From positions 970,201-1,034,200 of the forward strand of contig NC_085106.1 in assembly GCF_963422355.1 (NCBI RefSeq): DNA of 64,000 nt, read 5' to 3'. Each line of letters starts with the position of its first letter. The first letter of the stretch is position 1. Source of the stretch: Corticium candelabrum. Taxonomy: Eukaryota; Porifera; Homoscleromorpha; Homosclerophorida; Plakinidae. The notes beneath the pieces are model-generated. The model searched no databases. It saw nothing but the letters and a program-made list of their open reading frames with translations, and was not told the DNA's origin. Shown here piece by piece: positions 1 through 15,782 of this stretch. The translations under genes were made by a program, and so were the position numbers.

Positions 1-329
1 CATTTCAGACGGAAGTCCGACAAACGAGCGCCACACAAAGCCGCCCAAACAACAACATCAGAATTCGTTGTGTGATCACCACGCCCACACGTCCAGGTCA
101 GTGTTCTGATGACAAGCTCGTCTTCATCGAGTACATCGTCGAGGCAGACGAGCTGTGAGCCGCGATTGTCGTGGATTTCGATGCTTGCGTCGCTGTTGAG
201 CGCGAATCGCGATCGTAGAAGTGAGAGGAAGTCGTCCCACGTTGATGAGGAGGGCACGACGACGCGGATGCGGCGGGTGTCGTTCTCTTTGACAACGCGC
301 ACGATGAACGAGGAGCGTTGCGAAGCCAT
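1..329 (-). CDS. Partial gene, N-terminal ubiquitin/PB1-like domain
   Basis: An open frame starts at the ATG at 329 (MASQRSSFIVRVVKEND...) and stays open to the window edge, about 109 codons. The first 75 residues alternate hydrophobic and polar positions (FIVRVVKEN..RRIRVVVPSS, then a helix-like stretch DDFLSLLRSRFAL, then SIEIHDNRG and acidic DDVLDEDELVIRTL). This is the layout of a ubiquitin-like or PB1 fold. The acidic DVLDEDE stretch recalls the acidic loop of type I PB1 domains. GC content is higher than in nearby sequence, as expected of coding DNA. A splice donor could end the exon before the edge. No specific gene is recognised, and the fold assignment is by pattern only. Confidence 0.45.
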   Translation of the reverse strand, partial: MASQRSSFIVRVVKENDTRRIRVVVPSSSTWDDFLSLLRSRFALNSDASIEIHDNRGSQLVCLDDVLDEDELVIRTLTWTCGRGDHTTNSDVVVWAALCGARLSDFRLK

Positions 330-580
330 TCAACGAGACGCGACGAGGTTAGTCGGTAGCGCGAGTGTTTCTTGAGTAAACTCAGCAGGTATGTAAACGA
401 GTAGACTAAGGTGAGGTTTTGTGTTGTGATTGAAATGGTCTGTAGCATCCGCAATTAATTGATTTAATTCATTAGATGTGTGGATTGAATTATAGACTCA
501 CGTGGACAGTGTCATAACATCATTTGGTGTGAGGCCTGAGTTGGTGTAAAATCTAGTTGTAGTTGATGATTTAGTTGGAC

Positions 581-617
<37 letters not shown>

Positions 618-618
<1 letters not shown>

Positions 619-1240
619 TTCATTTATTATCATCAAAACTCTACGTATGTACAGGAAACTTTCAAATATCTACCAGTCCTTCATAACTAAGCAAATTATA
701 ACACATTAATGGACTTGGCCTACAACATTGCAGTCAAACATTATGCCACTGTCGTTTGTACTGCATGAAAATCTCGACAGCTTCCTCGAAATCACTCTGG
801 CGTTGCATCTCTGAAGAATGATGGAAAATTGCTTTCTCCAGAATGCCTTAAAACGTTGAGCGCTGTTAAAAGGATGTGCATGAGTGGTATTGTAGCTTTG
901 CCTAGATATATGAGACAAAAACTTGTGTGCGTGCGAGCCCCACAAACCAAAATGTTCAAAGACTAGTGGAACACACTTGGATGATAAACCACCATGCAGG
1001 ACCTCTCCTGAGTATTTCTTTAGTTTCTTCTCCTCTCTTACTTTTGCAGCATACCCTTCTTCTCTGTGTGCGTGGTTGAGAGCATCCTTACTCCATGGGT
1101 GTGCTAATGAAACATCCACGTCAAGATTCTGTCCTGTTTCAGAATCAAAGAGTGTCATATCAGGACGGTTTTCGCTACTAACAAAACGATGCCGGGGTTC
1201 GGTTTGATGGGGAATGTGCAAATCACTCAAACATTCACTA
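618..1240 (-). mobile_element. RLE-type LINE fragment A, bounded by GACA arrays
   Basis: Minus-strand remnant of the C-terminus of a non-LTR retrotransposon. It encodes SECLSDLHIPHQTEPRH, then RPD-x14-DVSLAHPW, a lysine-rich helix, and VFEHFGLWG...ILQRCNARVISRKLS. PD-x(12-14)-D is the hallmark of the restriction-like endonuclease of R2/R4-type LINEs. (GACA)n lies at 581-618 on its 3' side and at 1241-1258 on its 5' side. The reverse transcriptase is missing, so the copy is 5'-truncated. Coding is open for about 180 residues. Confidence 0.75.
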
Positions 1241-1258
1241 CAGACAGACAGACAGACT

Positions 1259-1527
1259 GTATTTAACTGTAGTACTAGTGTGTTGTGTATTAGTCTGTCC
1301 ACACTAGACCAGCTGCAGAATGGATCGCGAGTGTAAACGGCCTTTAATTAAGAGTTGCTTAGTTTGATTTAGCATGTACTAGTTCTGATTTATAAAAATA
1401 TATTTCTTTGACAGACAAACAGACAGACAGACAGACAGATATCTGTAGTCTCTAGGTGATTCTGTATAATTTGACTTGTAGTTACATATTGTATGTTGCT
1501 AGATTCATGTTTCAAATATATGTATTG
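1259..1527 (+). mobile_element. Two short LINE 3'-end fragments between GACA arrays
   Basis: Two non-coding pieces end in the family's recurrent 3' signature. One reads AAAAATATATTTCTTTGACAG at about 1394-1413 (given here as its last 20 or so bases). The other reads TTCAAATATATGTATTGGACAG at about 1510-1531. They lie between (GACA)n arrays at 1241, 1411 and 1528. They look like extreme 5' truncations of the plus-oriented subfamily also seen at 2480, 13069 and 14044. Confidence 0.5.
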
Positions 1528-1556
1528 GACAGACAGACAGACAGACAAACAGACAG

Positions 1557-2455
1557 ATAATCTATTCTCATACAGATTCTACTTGTACATATGCTAGGAT
1601 TTTTTAGATACAAATCAGTCCTTGCAAACAACAAAGTCATTAACTAATGGACTTGGCCTTGAATATCAAAATCAAATAATCTATCTAAATCACCATGATT
1701 AGGTGATAGTTTTGAAAGTTTTCTAAGGATAACTTTGGCATTGCATCTTTGCAGAATTGTAGAAAATCTTTTTCTCCAATACGACATGAACATGGAAGCA
1801 TTAAAATTGGCTTCTGGATTTGCTGACTGTTGTGACAAATACTGCAAAAATACTTTGCCTTTGTGCCCCACCTCCTAAAATGTTCTATCACAAGAGGAAG
1901 ACATCTTGATACATATCCTCCTGGAACAAGCTCTTCTGAATATTTTTCATTTTCTTTTCTTCTCTTGTCATGGCAGCATGACCATTTTCCTTGCTAGCCC
2001 TCCTAATAATGTCCTGATTCCATGGATGAGCCAGGGACACATCAAGATCCAAATTCTGTCCAGTATTTGGATCAAACATTGTAATGTCTGGACGGTCTTC
2101 AGTATTGATGTATTGATGTCTTGGTTCTGTTTGATGGGGAAGGTGAAGGTCAGACAGGCACTCACTCCACCCATTTAAGACCGAATTGTGACCATACAGG
2201 TCCACCCATATTTACAGGTTAAAAGATGGTATCCGTATTCATCCAAATCATGACCACAATCACACTTTTTAATCTAATTGGTGAAAGATAGAGCCACTTC
2301 CACCTCAGGTAAGATGCTAAAGAAAATTCGTTTGTTTAAAGCGTGCTTAGGAGAAGTGGGAATGACATCCAGCCATGCACCAGCCCCTCATCCTTGCAGA
2401 GATCTCAACGTGCTGCATCTTTATCAGACTGTGCTTGTATAATAATATACAAGCA
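1557..2455 (-). mobile_element. RLE-type LINE fragment B with zinc knuckle and endonuclease
   Basis: Minus-strand copy between (GACA)n at 1528-1556 and 2456-2479. Reading from 2455 down, it encodes a GAGAWLDVIPTS-like segment, then a CCHC zinc knuckle (KCDCGHDLDEYGYHLLTCK, C-x-C-x8-H-x4-C). Next come SECLSDLHLPH, RPDITMFD...LDLDVSLAHPW, and the terminal helix with RCNAKVILRKLS. The order zinc knuckle then PD...D nuclease matches R2/R4-type LINE C-termini. The frame changes at least once between knuckle and nuclease, so the copy is dead. Confidence 0.75.
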
Positions 2456-2479
2456 CAGACAGACAAACAGACAGACAGT

Positions 2480-2646
2480 CAAATGCTAGAGTGATTGACA
2501 GAAAAATAAGAAGATTGTTTCAAGAGACAGCCACATAAACATAAATAGTTGTAGGTGTAGAACCAAGCCCTATTGGCTCGGGCATAGTATTTAGTTGCTT
2601 TGCTTAGATGGTGTATAATAGTTCAATGTTTGAAAATATATGTATT

Positions 2647-2648
<2 letters not shown>
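2480..2648 (+). mobile_element. Short LINE 3' end G, GACA-tailed
   Basis: Plus-strand 5'-truncated copy. It begins in the codons for SNARV and runs through a conserved 3' UTR to GAAAATATATGTATTGACAG, then (GACA)n at 2641-2680. The last 130 bases are almost identical to the 3' end of the copy at 13069-13491, which shows that both belong to one subfamily. A minus-oriented tail fragment (about 2681-2710) and another GACA array follow. Confidence 0.65.
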
Positions 2649-2680
<32 letters not shown>

Positions 2681-2934
2681 TTTTATTCTCTCCCAAACTG
2701 TAAATGTAACAGACAGACAGACAAACAAACAGACAACACTCATAAATACGTAGATTCTTGAGTAGTCGGTTGCACCAGCGTACACGTGCAATGCAGACTA
2801 TTTCCAATCTAAAGATATCTATTATAATTTTTTATTATTGTTGTTGTTATTGTTGTAGTTGTCGGTCAACATAGATTGACAGCGAGGTTGCCTCACTGAA
2901 CAGCTAGATACCATTCAGGTCTTATTATTAAGGT

Positions 2935-3000
2935 CTTGCTCAACAAGATCAGTCTGGTTCATGTAAGGCCTCTTGTAAACACCGGAAGTAAATAAACCCT
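2935..3000 (-). repeat. End of a MITE-like dispersed repeat, cut by the gap
   Basis: Bases 2950-2990 match, in reverse complement, the right end of the candidate element at 59605-59928. They share TGTTTACAAGAG, CTTACA and AACCAGACTGATCT with the terminal GTTGAGCA. The rest would lie in the N gap. This shows the repeat is dispersed rather than unique. Confidence 0.5.
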
Positions 3001-3200
3001 NNNNNNNNNNNNNNNNNNNNNNNNNNNNNNNNNNNNNNNNNNNNNNNNNNNNNNNNNNNNNNNNNNNNNNNNNNNNNNNNNNNNNNNNNNNNNNNNNNNN
3101 NNNNNNNNNNNNNNNNNNNNNNNNNNNNNNNNNNNNNNNNNNNNNNNNNNNNNNNNNNNNNNNNNNNNNNNNNNNNNNNNNNNNNNNNNNNNNNNNNNNN
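3001..3200. other. Assembly gap (200 N)
   Basis: Exactly 200 unknown bases, a scaffolding convention rather than a measured size. The sequence from 2650 to 3000 and from 3201 to 3574 shows no convincing coding exon. Confidence 0.99.
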
Positions 3201-3574
3201 AAGATGTGCTTAGACCATTATGGCTGTCTAGACAGAAGCATGACTTTACCCAGAATCAGAGTGGATCTAAGAAGCATTATTATTGTTTATTGTACATGTC
3301 ATAATAATGTTGTGACCCAGCAAGTGGACTACATGCTTGGGTACAATTTGCTGTGCTTACAATCAAGAGTAAGTGACACCGCTTTGTTCTACACAAGAAA
3401 ATCTTATTGAAAAACTTGCAGAAAACACGGATTACAAAAGAGTTCGGCTGTATAGCTACAATGTACAAAAATATAACGTATAGAACAGAGAAACCCACAT
3501 ATCTGCCCAATTAATCCAGAGGCCGGGATACACTATTAAAACAGCTAATTTAAACTAAAAATGTTATTTACCTA

Positions 3575-4125
3575 TCAAGCATTCCCTACAACAGTCGATA
3601 CACTGAGTGGTTCGGTGACCAGTGGTTTATCAGGAGACACCTCGATCAGGTCATGAAAATGACTTGCATGCATCTGACTAAGATTCTCCTCTGACGATAG
3701 AGACTGAGTAATGAAACCAATGGAAGTCATCTGAGACATCACCCTTCACACAAATCAGTAATTACAGCCCACAAAAACATTACACAAATGTTGTACAGCT
3801 TGTACTACAGTTTAGTAGTGCTTATACAATTTTGTTTGGTATGTATGCCACATAACCTGACTACTAATTTAATTAAGGGTGCCTGTGCAATTTCAGTGGC
3901 ATATTTCATGCATACAAAATAGAAACTGAATGAAAGCATTTATACTACTGCTGATAATTCAACAGTAAAAGATACTGCAATACATATATGGCCGTAGCCT
4001 GGCTTCAGAAGTGGGTGTGTGTATTACACCAAAATGGATCAATGATGTAACAAACACATCGTGGTCTTTTGGCCTTTCAAAATTATATATATATATACCA
4101 TATATATATACATATACATATACAT

Positions 4126-4193
<68 letters not shown>

Positions 4194-5506
4194 CATAGTA
4201 GTACTATGTATAGGACATTGCAAACTACGAGCCAGTACATTGGATCGAAAGCAGACCTACACAGCTGAGTGAATGGTTCGTCTGAAACTCCCCCAAACTC
4301 CCCAAGCTACGGCCCCACAATATGCTGACAAAGTTCCAAAAATTGGCTACAAGAGACTACCTCTCATCCAGTACCAACTTGAAAATTTTTAGCCAATGTT
4401 TAGCAGTTGCGACCATTTCTTAGCAGCTGGAAAACAAACCTAGTAGTCTGACATACAATATCCTGACCTTGAAGAAATTGAGAAACCTGGCTTTTCTTTG
4501 TGTGATATTTCACTGAGTTGTTCAACACTGCCAGGTGCAATCCATGCTTTCTGTATTGAACGACTACGAGTTCTGCTCTCTCCAAAACGAAAATTAGGCA
4601 ACAAAAAATGACCGTGGCAAAAGTCATCTGCGCACTTCATGAGCTGCAATCAAACATTATACACAAACAATGAACAGGCAATAAACACAGCATTGTGAGT
4701 GCTTGCCTGTTTCATGAAATCTTTCTTCAAGTTACCATATCCATTAAATATCTTATTGGCAAAGAGCAGCCGCCCACTTTGATAAATCTGTAACACACAA
4801 CTGCATTCCACAACAACGTTCTGGCTGCATGAAATAACATGGATTTATACGAATATCATTCCAGCAATAGCATTATGTCTTCGCTGCAGTAATGGCACTT
4901 CTGAAGACGATTCTTCAGCAGCAACAGCTAAGTCATACTTCACAATTCGATATAAGTCAGTGTTTGACTAGATAAACATACAACAAAGTATCAACTCAAA
5001 TGTCATACAAACATTGCAGACTTGATAATATACTGGTTTGATCCTATTTTTATTGTGGCTGTAATAGATACGTTCAAGCATGGTATCGCAACCAGAAGAG
5101 TCTGCCCTGTACAAAACATCATACAAACAGACGATGCTGTACTGTACCACCACATGATGTTCCCGGTTCAACAATGGCTCACCCTAGTCGACTGTCACAC
5201 ACATAAACGACCAACAACTGGTTGTGTGAAAGTTCCTTCTGTATGAAATAGTCATATACTTTGTCATATAACAACGGAATCTTTCGTGGATGAAATCTAA
5301 AACAAGCACAATTCAAACGCATGTAAACTACATTGTCATTATACCAACGTGATTTTTCAATGCTACTTTGTGTCTCAGCATACATATTGACACATGCAGT
5401 CAAACAAATCAATAGATAAACTAACCTGATGACTGATTCATGGCCCCATCGAGATCGAACAGTCTGTCGTAACCTACACAAGACAGTACGTTGACGCACA
5501 CAAACA

Positions 5507-5574
<68 letters not shown>

Positions 5575-7480
5575 CGTACACACACTGTTGCAATGCCTTA
5601 CCCTGGCAAAGGAGAAGGTAAAACTCGTGAGGTACATTGGACTGGCTCTGCTGACACAGATCGCCGATGTAGCGGTAATATACTTTGCACTGGAATTGCC
5701 TTGCTTCCATCTGACGTTACAGCACCCTGTCCATCTTCTGCTGACCATCGCCGATAGTGTCCGTGTGAAAACGAAATCTCTCTGGCAGGTGAATTACGAG
5801 GAGAACTGCGAGGAGTAATACCAAGAGTCTTACGATAGTGATCCATCCATTCATTGGTTAAAAGTCTACAAAAATCATATGTACATATAGTAAAAAAGGA
5901 GTATTACAGAGATCATGTCTAACAACTAACAGACCAACTGACAGCTACAGCTACAGTTAGACAGAGTCAAATGAGTGTATATGTACAAGCAATAGAATGT
6001 ATCTCAACAATCATTGTCTGTTAGTTAGTTGAGCAACGCACTCTGCCTACCAAACACTTTCACAGCAATCATGTGCATGGCTGAGTGATGTACACAATTT
6101 TAAGCCTCAGTGCTATGTGTCAACTTCTAGTTTTATCTGTCTCTTTGTGCATATACTGTACGCACGAACAATACGACGAATGACCATGTTCATGTATTTG
6201 CATTGATCAACATGACCAAATTCATGATGAATGTGATATAATTATGAGTAGATCAAACCGTAGCTGCAGGGACTTTCTAGTTGCAAACAGTGGCCAGTCC
6301 CAAGAAAGCCCCAAAAAGAGGTAAACAGTGTGTGTATGTATACATGTATCATACCTAATGGCAATTAAACTGCATGGTTAAAACAGACAGATAAACAGAC
6401 ACACAAAATTTGGAAAACAAATAGACAAGCAGATAGACTGATAGACAAACAGAGGGACAGCTAGACAAGCGGACAGACAGGCAGACAGATAATCAGACAA
6501 AAGGATAAACAAGCAAAGAAACAAATAAAGAAACAGACAATGAGCAAGGCCAGTCTATTAGAAACAAACTTGCATAATAATGCAAAACTCTAAAGCCCAC
6601 AAAATCGATTCTCTCGTTTTCCCTTAGTGTGTCAGTCACAGCACAAAATTACTTTGTTTTCTCCTGAATAGTCTGCAAGTCAACTTGATTTTGCTCCAGA
6701 ACCTTTATATTCAGTGAAAAGAGCAGATCGGTTGAGATAGTACTGAATGCCAAGTCATCGTTTCCTTCCTCTTCAATCGTATCCAGCCCCAATACATTGC
6801 TTGCAGTCACATTCTGTGCTTTCTATACATACACACAAACAAACAAAACAAACAAACAAAACAAACAAAACAAACAAACAAACAAACAAAACAAACAAAC
6901 AAAACAAACAAACACAGTGCATGTAACTGCAATATTGATCACATAAATTCTCTACATACCTGTTTTTGAGTTGCAGATCCACTCTTTAATGGTTTCTTTT
7001 TACTCTTTTTAGAAGATGGTCTTTGCATATTGACCGAACACTGCACATGTGCAAGTCACGGTAGCAAATCAAAAGTCAACACATTCCTATAGCTGACCAT
7101 GTCTAATGCTGTCTGAGAAGTGAATTGCACATTTGTCAGCAACTGGTTTGTCATCAATGGACTTTCACATGCCTTCCACAATCACTTATTATTCACATCT
7201 GTACAGGTATTATATGTCAACAGCAATCTGGTACCTCGTCTGAGCTTGGTGGTGGAGGAGATGGTGAAGACTGCACTGGCTCTGATAGTTGAAATTTCAC
7301 AATCTCTTTGTGGCATGTGAAATAGAGCATTATATTTGTCTGACTAAGGCAACGAAGTTGAATGTGTTCATTCAACTACAATGTACAAGCAATACAACAG
7401 TAATAAAACTCAGTTTCATTTCCAGTGCACACCACGTACCTATTTATTTAGTTACTTTCATGTGCACGTGCATAATCACA

Positions 7481-7567
<87 letters not shown>

Positions 7568-8596
7568 AGTGTAAATCATCGATCAACACAATCAATGTGC
7601 TATAAACAGTAAGCAAATGCACCTGCACAATGACAGACGGCTGAAGTTTCAATCCCTTTGCAGGCCATTTCCACTTCCTAGTCACAATCCCATCCTATCA
7701 AACACCAAAATATCACCTTCAATCCAATACACAAACATGCAGGCTTAATTCACCTCATCAAAAACCAACCCCTCATCCACATCTACAAGAACACTAAAAC
7801 ATACCATTAATATTAATAAAAACAAAAAGCAATATAAATGTAGATATTTAGTTTACCGCAACGCTCCTTCTTTGTAATAACCACAGCCCTTGCCAGATGG
7901 TAAGAAGCATGCAAGCATGTTGCCTTCTTGATCATATGCATATGTGTATTTTTGTGTGAGTCCCGAGCCTCCACTGGTCCTACAAATAGCAGTCTGACCA
8001 GAAAGATAACTAAAAACAAACCACAACATCACCATGACAACATAAAATGCTTTGCTTTGTTGCACAAACTAAACCAGAATCTATTTGCATGTACAACATA
8101 TGTTGTGTGCTATATCCTTAATTAATTAATTAATTAACATCAATAAACATATTAATTAAAGATCAATCATTGCTCTTTCAAAAGTAAATTAATTAAACCA
8201 TTAATTAATAGAAAATTATTATGTAAACATCTTACAAGCAAAAGGTTGTTCCATCAGGTAGTTGGTTCATTAGGCATCGCTTTTCTTCCAGTTCATCTAA
8301 AGATGTGTCTACTCCTTGCCTCTTGAGTCTCGCCTGTCTCATTCTTGCCTCGAACTTCATTCTGGCTGCATCCAGCTTTGGCCACTTTTCGTAGTATCGA
8401 ACTATGAGTGGACCGGTGCTACCTCTCTTTACCGCTTCTTTCCTCTCAACTTCTCTATGAAATGGAATATATTGAGCATGCACAGAATGGATGAGCTGAC
8501 ACACAAATAGGACATATACATGAATAGCCATGCAAATAAAATGCAAATTTTTTGACAAACAATAATGTAAACAAACATGCATAGAAAAATATTATA

Positions 8597-8627
<31 letters not shown>

Positions 8628-10232
8628 GTATATATTAGTCAGTCTTTAAATAATTTGTTGCAGCAATTGTCAGTCAAGTTGTGGTCGTATATTGCATGCA
8701 TGTTTCTCAGTAGATTGTTGTTAGACAATAATGACAGTAATTTTAGTTCATGGGATTTGCCAGTATCGTAGACTTGCTGTATTGAAATATACTATATATA
8801 TTTGAGTTCCAAGCACTGTTCCTGTGGACAGATCTTAGATAAATTTGGCGACCACCTGCTTGGATGTGGCCAGAACAACATAAGAACACGCCGACATGAC
8901 GCCTTATGCGATGTTCTTTTTCACGCTTTCTTGTGGATAATGGCAAATGCCGTAAGGAACAACGTTGCAAAACTGATACTTGTGCCAGACCGGGTAATAT
9001 TTTTCATCCTGACTTTGAACAAGGCCATGCCACCTATTTTGATGTAACAGTCAGGAACACAATGCAACCGTCATATGTTACCCAAACAGTGTTCAGTGTG
9101 GGAAATGCAGCTCCAGCTGGAGAAAGGGAAAAAGACCAATGTCATGAAGCCAATGTCATCAACTGGGAGTATTTTCCACCCTCTTGTGTGAGAATCTCTT
9201 GGCCTGTGGTCACCACACAGTTTGAAAGTATTGAAGACCATCGCACGACGTCTATCTTTCAAAAGAAATTTGACAGTCAGCCAGGCAGTCAGTAACATAC
9301 ATGAACAACTGTTGGCGAAACTCTGGCTATATAACGCCAAAATGATATTGCATAGACTGGCTTTAGATTGTACAGACATGTTTTCTGGATAATGTGTGTT
9401 AGATACCCACGTAGGTGGGTTTACATACAAAATATATATATATTTCTCTCTCTCTCTCTCTAAATATATATATATATATCTTTATATAATTAATATATAC
9501 ATACACTAAATAATTGAATAAACAAATTAATTATTGTACCTACACATACTGTACAAACAAATAACAGACAAAAACAGACAAACAAACAAATAGACAGACA
9601 AACATACATAAGAACATATATAAACAGACAGACGACCAAACTGCAAATAGACAACAATGTAGACAAAAAACGCCACACAAGTTAAGTCTCTCTAATTTAC
9701 ACCTTTGTTTCCTTATCTTCCTGGATCGCTCAAGCAGCCACTCTAAAAGCGTTCGTCTCTCTGGATCTTCTGAATCAACCGGCTCCTTCAGCCAACCTAC
9801 AGCATATGACACAAAGTTGTTCAAATAAAGTACACATCACACATTAGAGTTTACCCCTTTCTGCTGCAAAGGGGGAAGACAGTGAAAAGCAAATTGTCTG
9901 TGAGCCACGAACAGGTGCTGAAAAAATTCAAAGTTGCCATTTATGTACATATGTAGCATTGCCACTAAAATGCAACTTACTGCTACTATAATCTTTCAGC
10001 ACTTCTTCATAGTGACCGTGTGGTCCTATGTGAACCTGCCTACTAGAATTACTGGATGTACTTCCTGTGACAGAATATTATGCAATAGTAATGACATTTA
10101 GACATAGACAAAGAACAAACAGACAGACCGACAGACAGACGGAAAGACGGACGGACAGACAAACAGACAAACAGACACGCAGACATATAGACAGACACAG
10201 AGACAGGTGGATGAGCGAGTGGACAGACAGGC

Positions 10233-10263
<31 letters not shown>

Positions 10264-11354
10264 TATAGAACAGACAGACAGATATAGAACAGACAGACAG
10301 ACAGACAGACAGACACACAAGGACAGACAAGTAGACAAACAAACAAAAAATCAGACAGAAAAGATAAACAATTACACAAACGAACAAAACAGTTTGTTAC
10401 ATATGCAACACCTCTCTCGTGTACTCCAACAACATGATATCGTTCCAGTCTCGTTCTCGGCTGCTGCCCACGAGGAGACTTACTCATCTCCCGACCCAAA
10501 CCAAATATACTCGGCACAGCACCAACATCGTCCCCATTTGCTTTCTGCTCCTCCTTCAGCATCTCGACCTCACTGATCGACACACTCATCTCCAGCCTCC
10601 TCCTCGTACGTCCCTCCTTCCTCCTTTCCCCATCACTCCCCTCCATCACAATAATGGGCAGCCTCACATCACCTTCACTCTCCTCACGACTCATCTCCGC
10701 AGTATACCGATAACTCACCGTCTGCCACTGTCGTCTAGCAACCTTCACCCCCCGCGTCAGACTCCGGTACTCAGAACGCAGAGTAGCAATCAACCCCTCT
10801 GGGCACCACTTGATGGCCTCTTCTCTGTCTGCCAAGTAGATAAGCTTAGATAGCTGCTGGAGTATCCCGGGAGCAGCAAACTGAGCCTCTTGAAAGCTAT
10901 ACTGCTCCTGTCCGTCGTCGTCTCGCTCTTCCTCGAGCTCAGCAAGGATTTTCAGTCGCGAACTGGTGAGAGCTGCCGAAGTGGCGGAAATCAATGGAGG
11001 TGACACAGTGTGGACGTCGACGGGAGGTAGGACACCGTTAGACGGCGCTGTCTCTTCGGTCTGTGTGACTGCAGCTTCTTCCTTGTCGACGCCTTCACGT
11101 GCAAACGCGCCGTCACTCCCTACTTTGGCAATGCTTGCACTCAGCAGTGGAGTTGACGCCTCGTCGCTCGAGCTGAGGCCTTGAGTAGGCGATAGGAATG
11201 TGGATCGCCTCTTTTTCTTGAACGTTGAATTGCGTTTGAGTCTGTAGTGAGCTGTTAGGGGTCGAGAGATGAATACGTCGTCGATTGTTTTCTTGGTGCG
11301 ATGATATGGGCGTCTTCTTGGTGTCTTCTGATCGAAGAAGAAGACGATGGACAT
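3575..11354 (-). CDS. FAM194-domain protein, C3orf20-like
   Basis: A 19-exon model in phase throughout, about 1010 aa. Exons: 10412-11354, 9981-10064, 9855-9917, 9703-9796, 8236-8454, 7857-8009, 7754-7793, 7623-7694, 7235-7303, 6960-7040, 6653-6813, 5602-5865, 5426-5473, 5183-5296, 5022-5106, 4851-4967, 4707-4787, 4468-4643, 3575-3743. The FAM194 domain (exons 6-8) is clear: SGQTAICRTSGG, LACFLPSGKGCGYYKEGALR, then VDEGLVFDEDGIVTRKWKW. FAM194 occurs in vertebrate ERICH6 and C3orf20, of poorly known, testis-biased function. The N-terminus is long, basic and low-complexity. The C-terminal part (RHNAIAGMIFIYQSGRLLFA) is conserved-looking but unnamed. Exon 11 ends at an AA|GTAATT donor just before a TAA. 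The intron after 4707 begins GC. Least sure: exon 9 and the join of exons 11 and 12. LINE fragment C and several microsatellites lie in its introns. Confidence 0.7.
4082..4190. repeat. (TA)n with CATATA interruptions
   Basis: A run of alternating TA, about 100 bp, with a short ACATAT-rich left part. It lies in an intron of the C3orf20-like gene. Confidence 0.95.
5508..5570. repeat. (AC)n microsatellite
   Basis: A pure AC run of about 60 bp in the intron just upstream of the C3orf20-like exon 5426-5473. Long apparent reading frames across it are dinucleotide artefacts. Confidence 0.97.
6838..6915. repeat. (AAAC)n/(AAAAC)n microsatellite
   Basis: AAAC and AAAAC units alternate for about 75 bp in the intron between exons 6653-6813 and 6960-7040. 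A broader GACA/AAAC-rich decayed stretch lies at 6385-6545. Confidence 0.9.
7484..7566. repeat. (AC)n microsatellite
   Basis: About 80 bp of AC in the intron between exons 7235-7303 and 7623-7694 of the C3orf20-like gene. Confidence 0.97.
8592..8634. repeat. (TA)n microsatellite
   Basis: A short TA run with one CA interruption, just upstream of exon 8236-8454 in the minus-strand gene. Confidence 0.9.
8790..9420 (+). mobile_element. RLE-type LINE fragment C, a different subfamily
   Basis: Plus-strand remnant inside a C3orf20-like intron. It encodes a zinc knuckle (CSCGQILDKFGDHLLGC), RRHDALCDVLFHAFL, then HPDFEQGHATYFDVTVRN and EAGE-like EREKDQCHE. The layout (knuckle, RHD helix, nuclease core, lysine-rich helix) matches the other RLE fragments, but the sequence is far diverged and there are no GACA arrays at its ends. 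The frame shifts at about 8930, between the knuckle and the RHD helix. A small hairpin (ACCCACGTAGGTGGGT) lies near its 3' end at about 9406. Confidence 0.65.
10093..10330. repeat. Large (GACA)n array
   Basis: About 230 bp of GACA with variant units (GACG, AAAC) and two GATATAGAACAGACAGACA blocks, in intron 1 of the C3orf20-like gene. It holds no LINE fragment. It could therefore be an unoccupied example of the array type that flanks the other elements. Confidence 0.93.
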
Positions 11355-12041
11355 GCTATTGGCATGTTCCTACCATGGTGTGCAGTGAATTTTTGTTATT
11401 TGAGTTCCCGTAAGTTGCTAGTGTGTGCGTATGCATAGCAACAAAATAGGAGCACGTGATGATATGTGTCTGCACGTGATGATATGGTGTCTGCACGTGA
11501 TGATACGTGTCGCGCACGTGATGAGTGCATGTAGGTTCTGTTCAATTGCAGCTGCTCTGTGCTTAGTAACTCATCGAATTCTGACTAAACTAGATCGTAT
11601 GAATCTAGCAAGCTTAATAATGTGTATATAGAAATGCTGCAAATCCTCATCATGGTTAAAGATGACATCACAAGCAATACAAATTTCACCAGACTAGAGA
11701 TTTTGAACAAAATTCTTGAGACCATTGGATATTAATGTTAGTTTCACAATCTACACAAATCACAGGCTCAATGCCAGGTCCAACCATTTTTCCCCTACGA
11801 GAAGAAAGACCTCTCTCTCCTAGGATGGAAACTGACCATCAAGCCTATACAAATCAAGTCCCATGCAATCAGCATGAATGCGTAAGACACAGCAAGACAA
11901 ATATTGGGAACCTGTCCACTTGCTCGTCTGGTTTCATATCAATGCAGATAGGCAGATAGTTACTAAGTCTTACCGTCAAGGTATATACAAGCTAAGCAAA
12001 CCACCAAATCTGAGTTATCTTTAGCAAAAATGAATCTCAAT
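11355..12041. other. Intergenic region, start of C3orf20-like to end of SLC35E3
   Basis: It holds the promoter-proximal E-box array (11452-11520). Otherwise it is AT-rich sequence in which I see no exon, RNA gene or element. Confidence 0.6.
11452..11520. promoter_or_regulatory. Four tandem CACGTG E-box repeats
   Basis: GCACGTG occurs at 11452, 11472, 11493 and 11514. The first three copies extend to GCACGTGATGATAyG, and the repeat period is 20-21 bp. The array lies about 100-165 bp upstream of the C3orf20-like ATG at 11354. CACGTG is the core bound by bHLH-ZIP factors (USF, MITF/TFEB, MYC). A period near two helical turns would put the sites on one DNA face. Confidence 0.6.

Positions 12042-15782
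<3,741 letters not shown>

Noticed and set aside
6649-6651. TAA as the end of the C3orf20-like gene, making two genes of 3575-11354
   Set aside because: A good AA|GTAATT donor lies just before it, and the phase matches the exon starting at 5865. A single gene gives a total length divisible by three and closer to the family size. Some doubt remains.
10078-10338. Frames rich in CLSVCLSV or RQTDRQTD
   Set aside because: Artefacts of (GACA)n arrays. The real exon of the C3orf20-like gene ends at 10412.
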